From Saccharopolyspora erythraea NRRL 2338 (GTDB lineage: Bacteria; Actinomycetota; Actinomycetes; Mycobacteriales; Pseudonocardiaceae), in NCBI RefSeq assembly GCF_000062885.1, contig NC_009142.1:7677584-7741583 (forward strand): a stretch of DNA of 64,000 bases. The letters are read 5' to 3'. The notes below the pieces were generated by a model, which was not told the origin of the DNA, searched no databases, and saw only the letters and a program-made list of their open reading frames with translations. Positions 63,495 through 64,000 of this stretch are shown in pieces; the stretch's first letter is position 1, and the number at the start of each line of letters is the position of its first letter. The translations under genes and the position numbers were made by a program.

Positions 63495-64000
63495 TCAGTC
63501 TGCCGGGAACTCCCCGGTGGTGTGGAAGCGGTCCAGGATCTTGTGCGCCTCGTCCAGCTCCAGGCCCTGCTCGGCCACCCAGCGGTCGTCGTAGTAGGTG
63601 TTGGCGTAGCGCTCGCCGCCGTCGCAGAGCAGGGTGACGATGCTGCCGCGCTCCCCGGCGCGCCGCATCTCCGCGACCAGGCCGAACACGCCCCACAGGT
63701 TCGTGCCGGTGGAGCCGCCGACGCGGTGGCCGAGCACCTGCTCGGCGAACCGGATAGTCGCGATGGACGCCGCGTCCGGCACCTTGATCATCCGGTCGAT
63801 GGCCTGGCCGATGAACGACGGTTCCACCCGGGGCCTGCCGATGCCCTCGATCAGCGAGCCGCGCTGCCCGGTCCGGGTGGCGTCGCCGTCGCACCAGGCG
63901 TCGAAGAAGACCGAGTGCTCCGGGTCGACGACCGCGAGGCGGGTCCGGTGCCTGCGGTAGCGGATGTAGCGGCCGATCGTCGCGCTGGTGCCGCCGGTGC
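63495..64000 (-). CDS. PLP-dependent cysteine-synthase-family enzyme, 5' end outside window
   Basis: Only the C-terminal 167 residues or so are present; the gene continues past the right edge. The visible part begins with the PLP-phosphate region [20 protein letters not shown]. It continues with [39 protein letters not shown] and a conserved Ser/Gly/Thr region ([14 protein letters not shown]). It resembles the actinobacterial cysteine synthase / cysteine desulfhydrase Cds1 group more than the classical CysK. The exact reaction cannot be decided from this fragment. Confidence 0.85.
   Translation of the reverse strand, partial: TGGTSATIGRYIRYRRHRTRLAVVDPEHSVFFDAWCDGDATRTGQRGSLIEGIGRPRVEPSFIGQAIDRMIKVPDAASIATIRFAEQVLGHRVGGSTGTNLWGVFGLVAEMRRAGERGSIVTLLCDGGERYANTYYDDRWVAEQGLELDEAHKILDRFHTTGEFPAD

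Overview
This window is high-GC actinobacterial DNA. Gene order and protein features point to the Pseudonocardiales, most likely a Saccharopolyspora-type genome. The assignment rests on the order tRNA-Thr, tRNA-Met, rpmG, hadAB, tRNA-Trp, secE, nusG, rplKA, rplJL, mkl, on the 14-gene nuo operon, on the classical men pathway, and on the frequent GTG/TTG starts. No insertion sequence, prophage, CRISPR array or rRNA was seen.

Region 1 (1-4808) is the 5' part of an Mce lipid-importer operon read leftward: Mkl/MceG ATPase, two YrbE permeases, MceA and a truncated MceB. Region 2 (5069-13739) is the translation and transcription core: rplL, rplJ with an L10-type leader and attenuator, rplA, rplK, nusG, secE, tRNA-Trp, an aspartate aminotransferase, the FAS-II-type dehydratase pair hadB/hadA, rpmG, tRNA-Met and tRNA-Thr. 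Region 3 (13822-23012) holds a GGDEF/EAL membrane protein, an alpha/beta-hydrolase-like protein, small unknown genes, a 15-bp repeat array, tRNA-Tyr, YajQ, RmlA, HtpX, and a divergent dimethylargininase/Lrp pair.

Region 4 (23040-47846) is dominated by complex I. nuoA to nuoN run leftward with mostly 4-bp overlaps and end 48 bp before a long-chain polyprenyl diphosphate synthase. To the right lie a MenJ-like reductase, MenG and an MgtA-like mannosyltransferase, then an inositol-phosphatase-like enzyme. Region 5 (48018-60433) contains an orphan paaC-like gene, menF, a secreted M1 peptidase, menD, menB, a Uma2 nuclease-like gene, menE, menA and a cysteine-rich pentapeptide-repeat protein. Region 6 (60494-64000) is a type VII secretion-like cassette (EspC-like small protein, WXG helical protein, two companions), a DUF3558-type lipoprotein and a truncated cysteine-synthase-fold enzyme.

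Regions 4 and 5 together encode the quinone-reducing entry point of respiration (NDH-1) and nearly all steps that make, prenylate, methylate and partly saturate menaquinone; menC is not in view. The least explained elements are several gene-free tandem-repeat tracts, the type VII-like cassette, the Cys-rich pentapeptide protein, the solitary paaC, and candidate operators upstream of nuoA and menJ.
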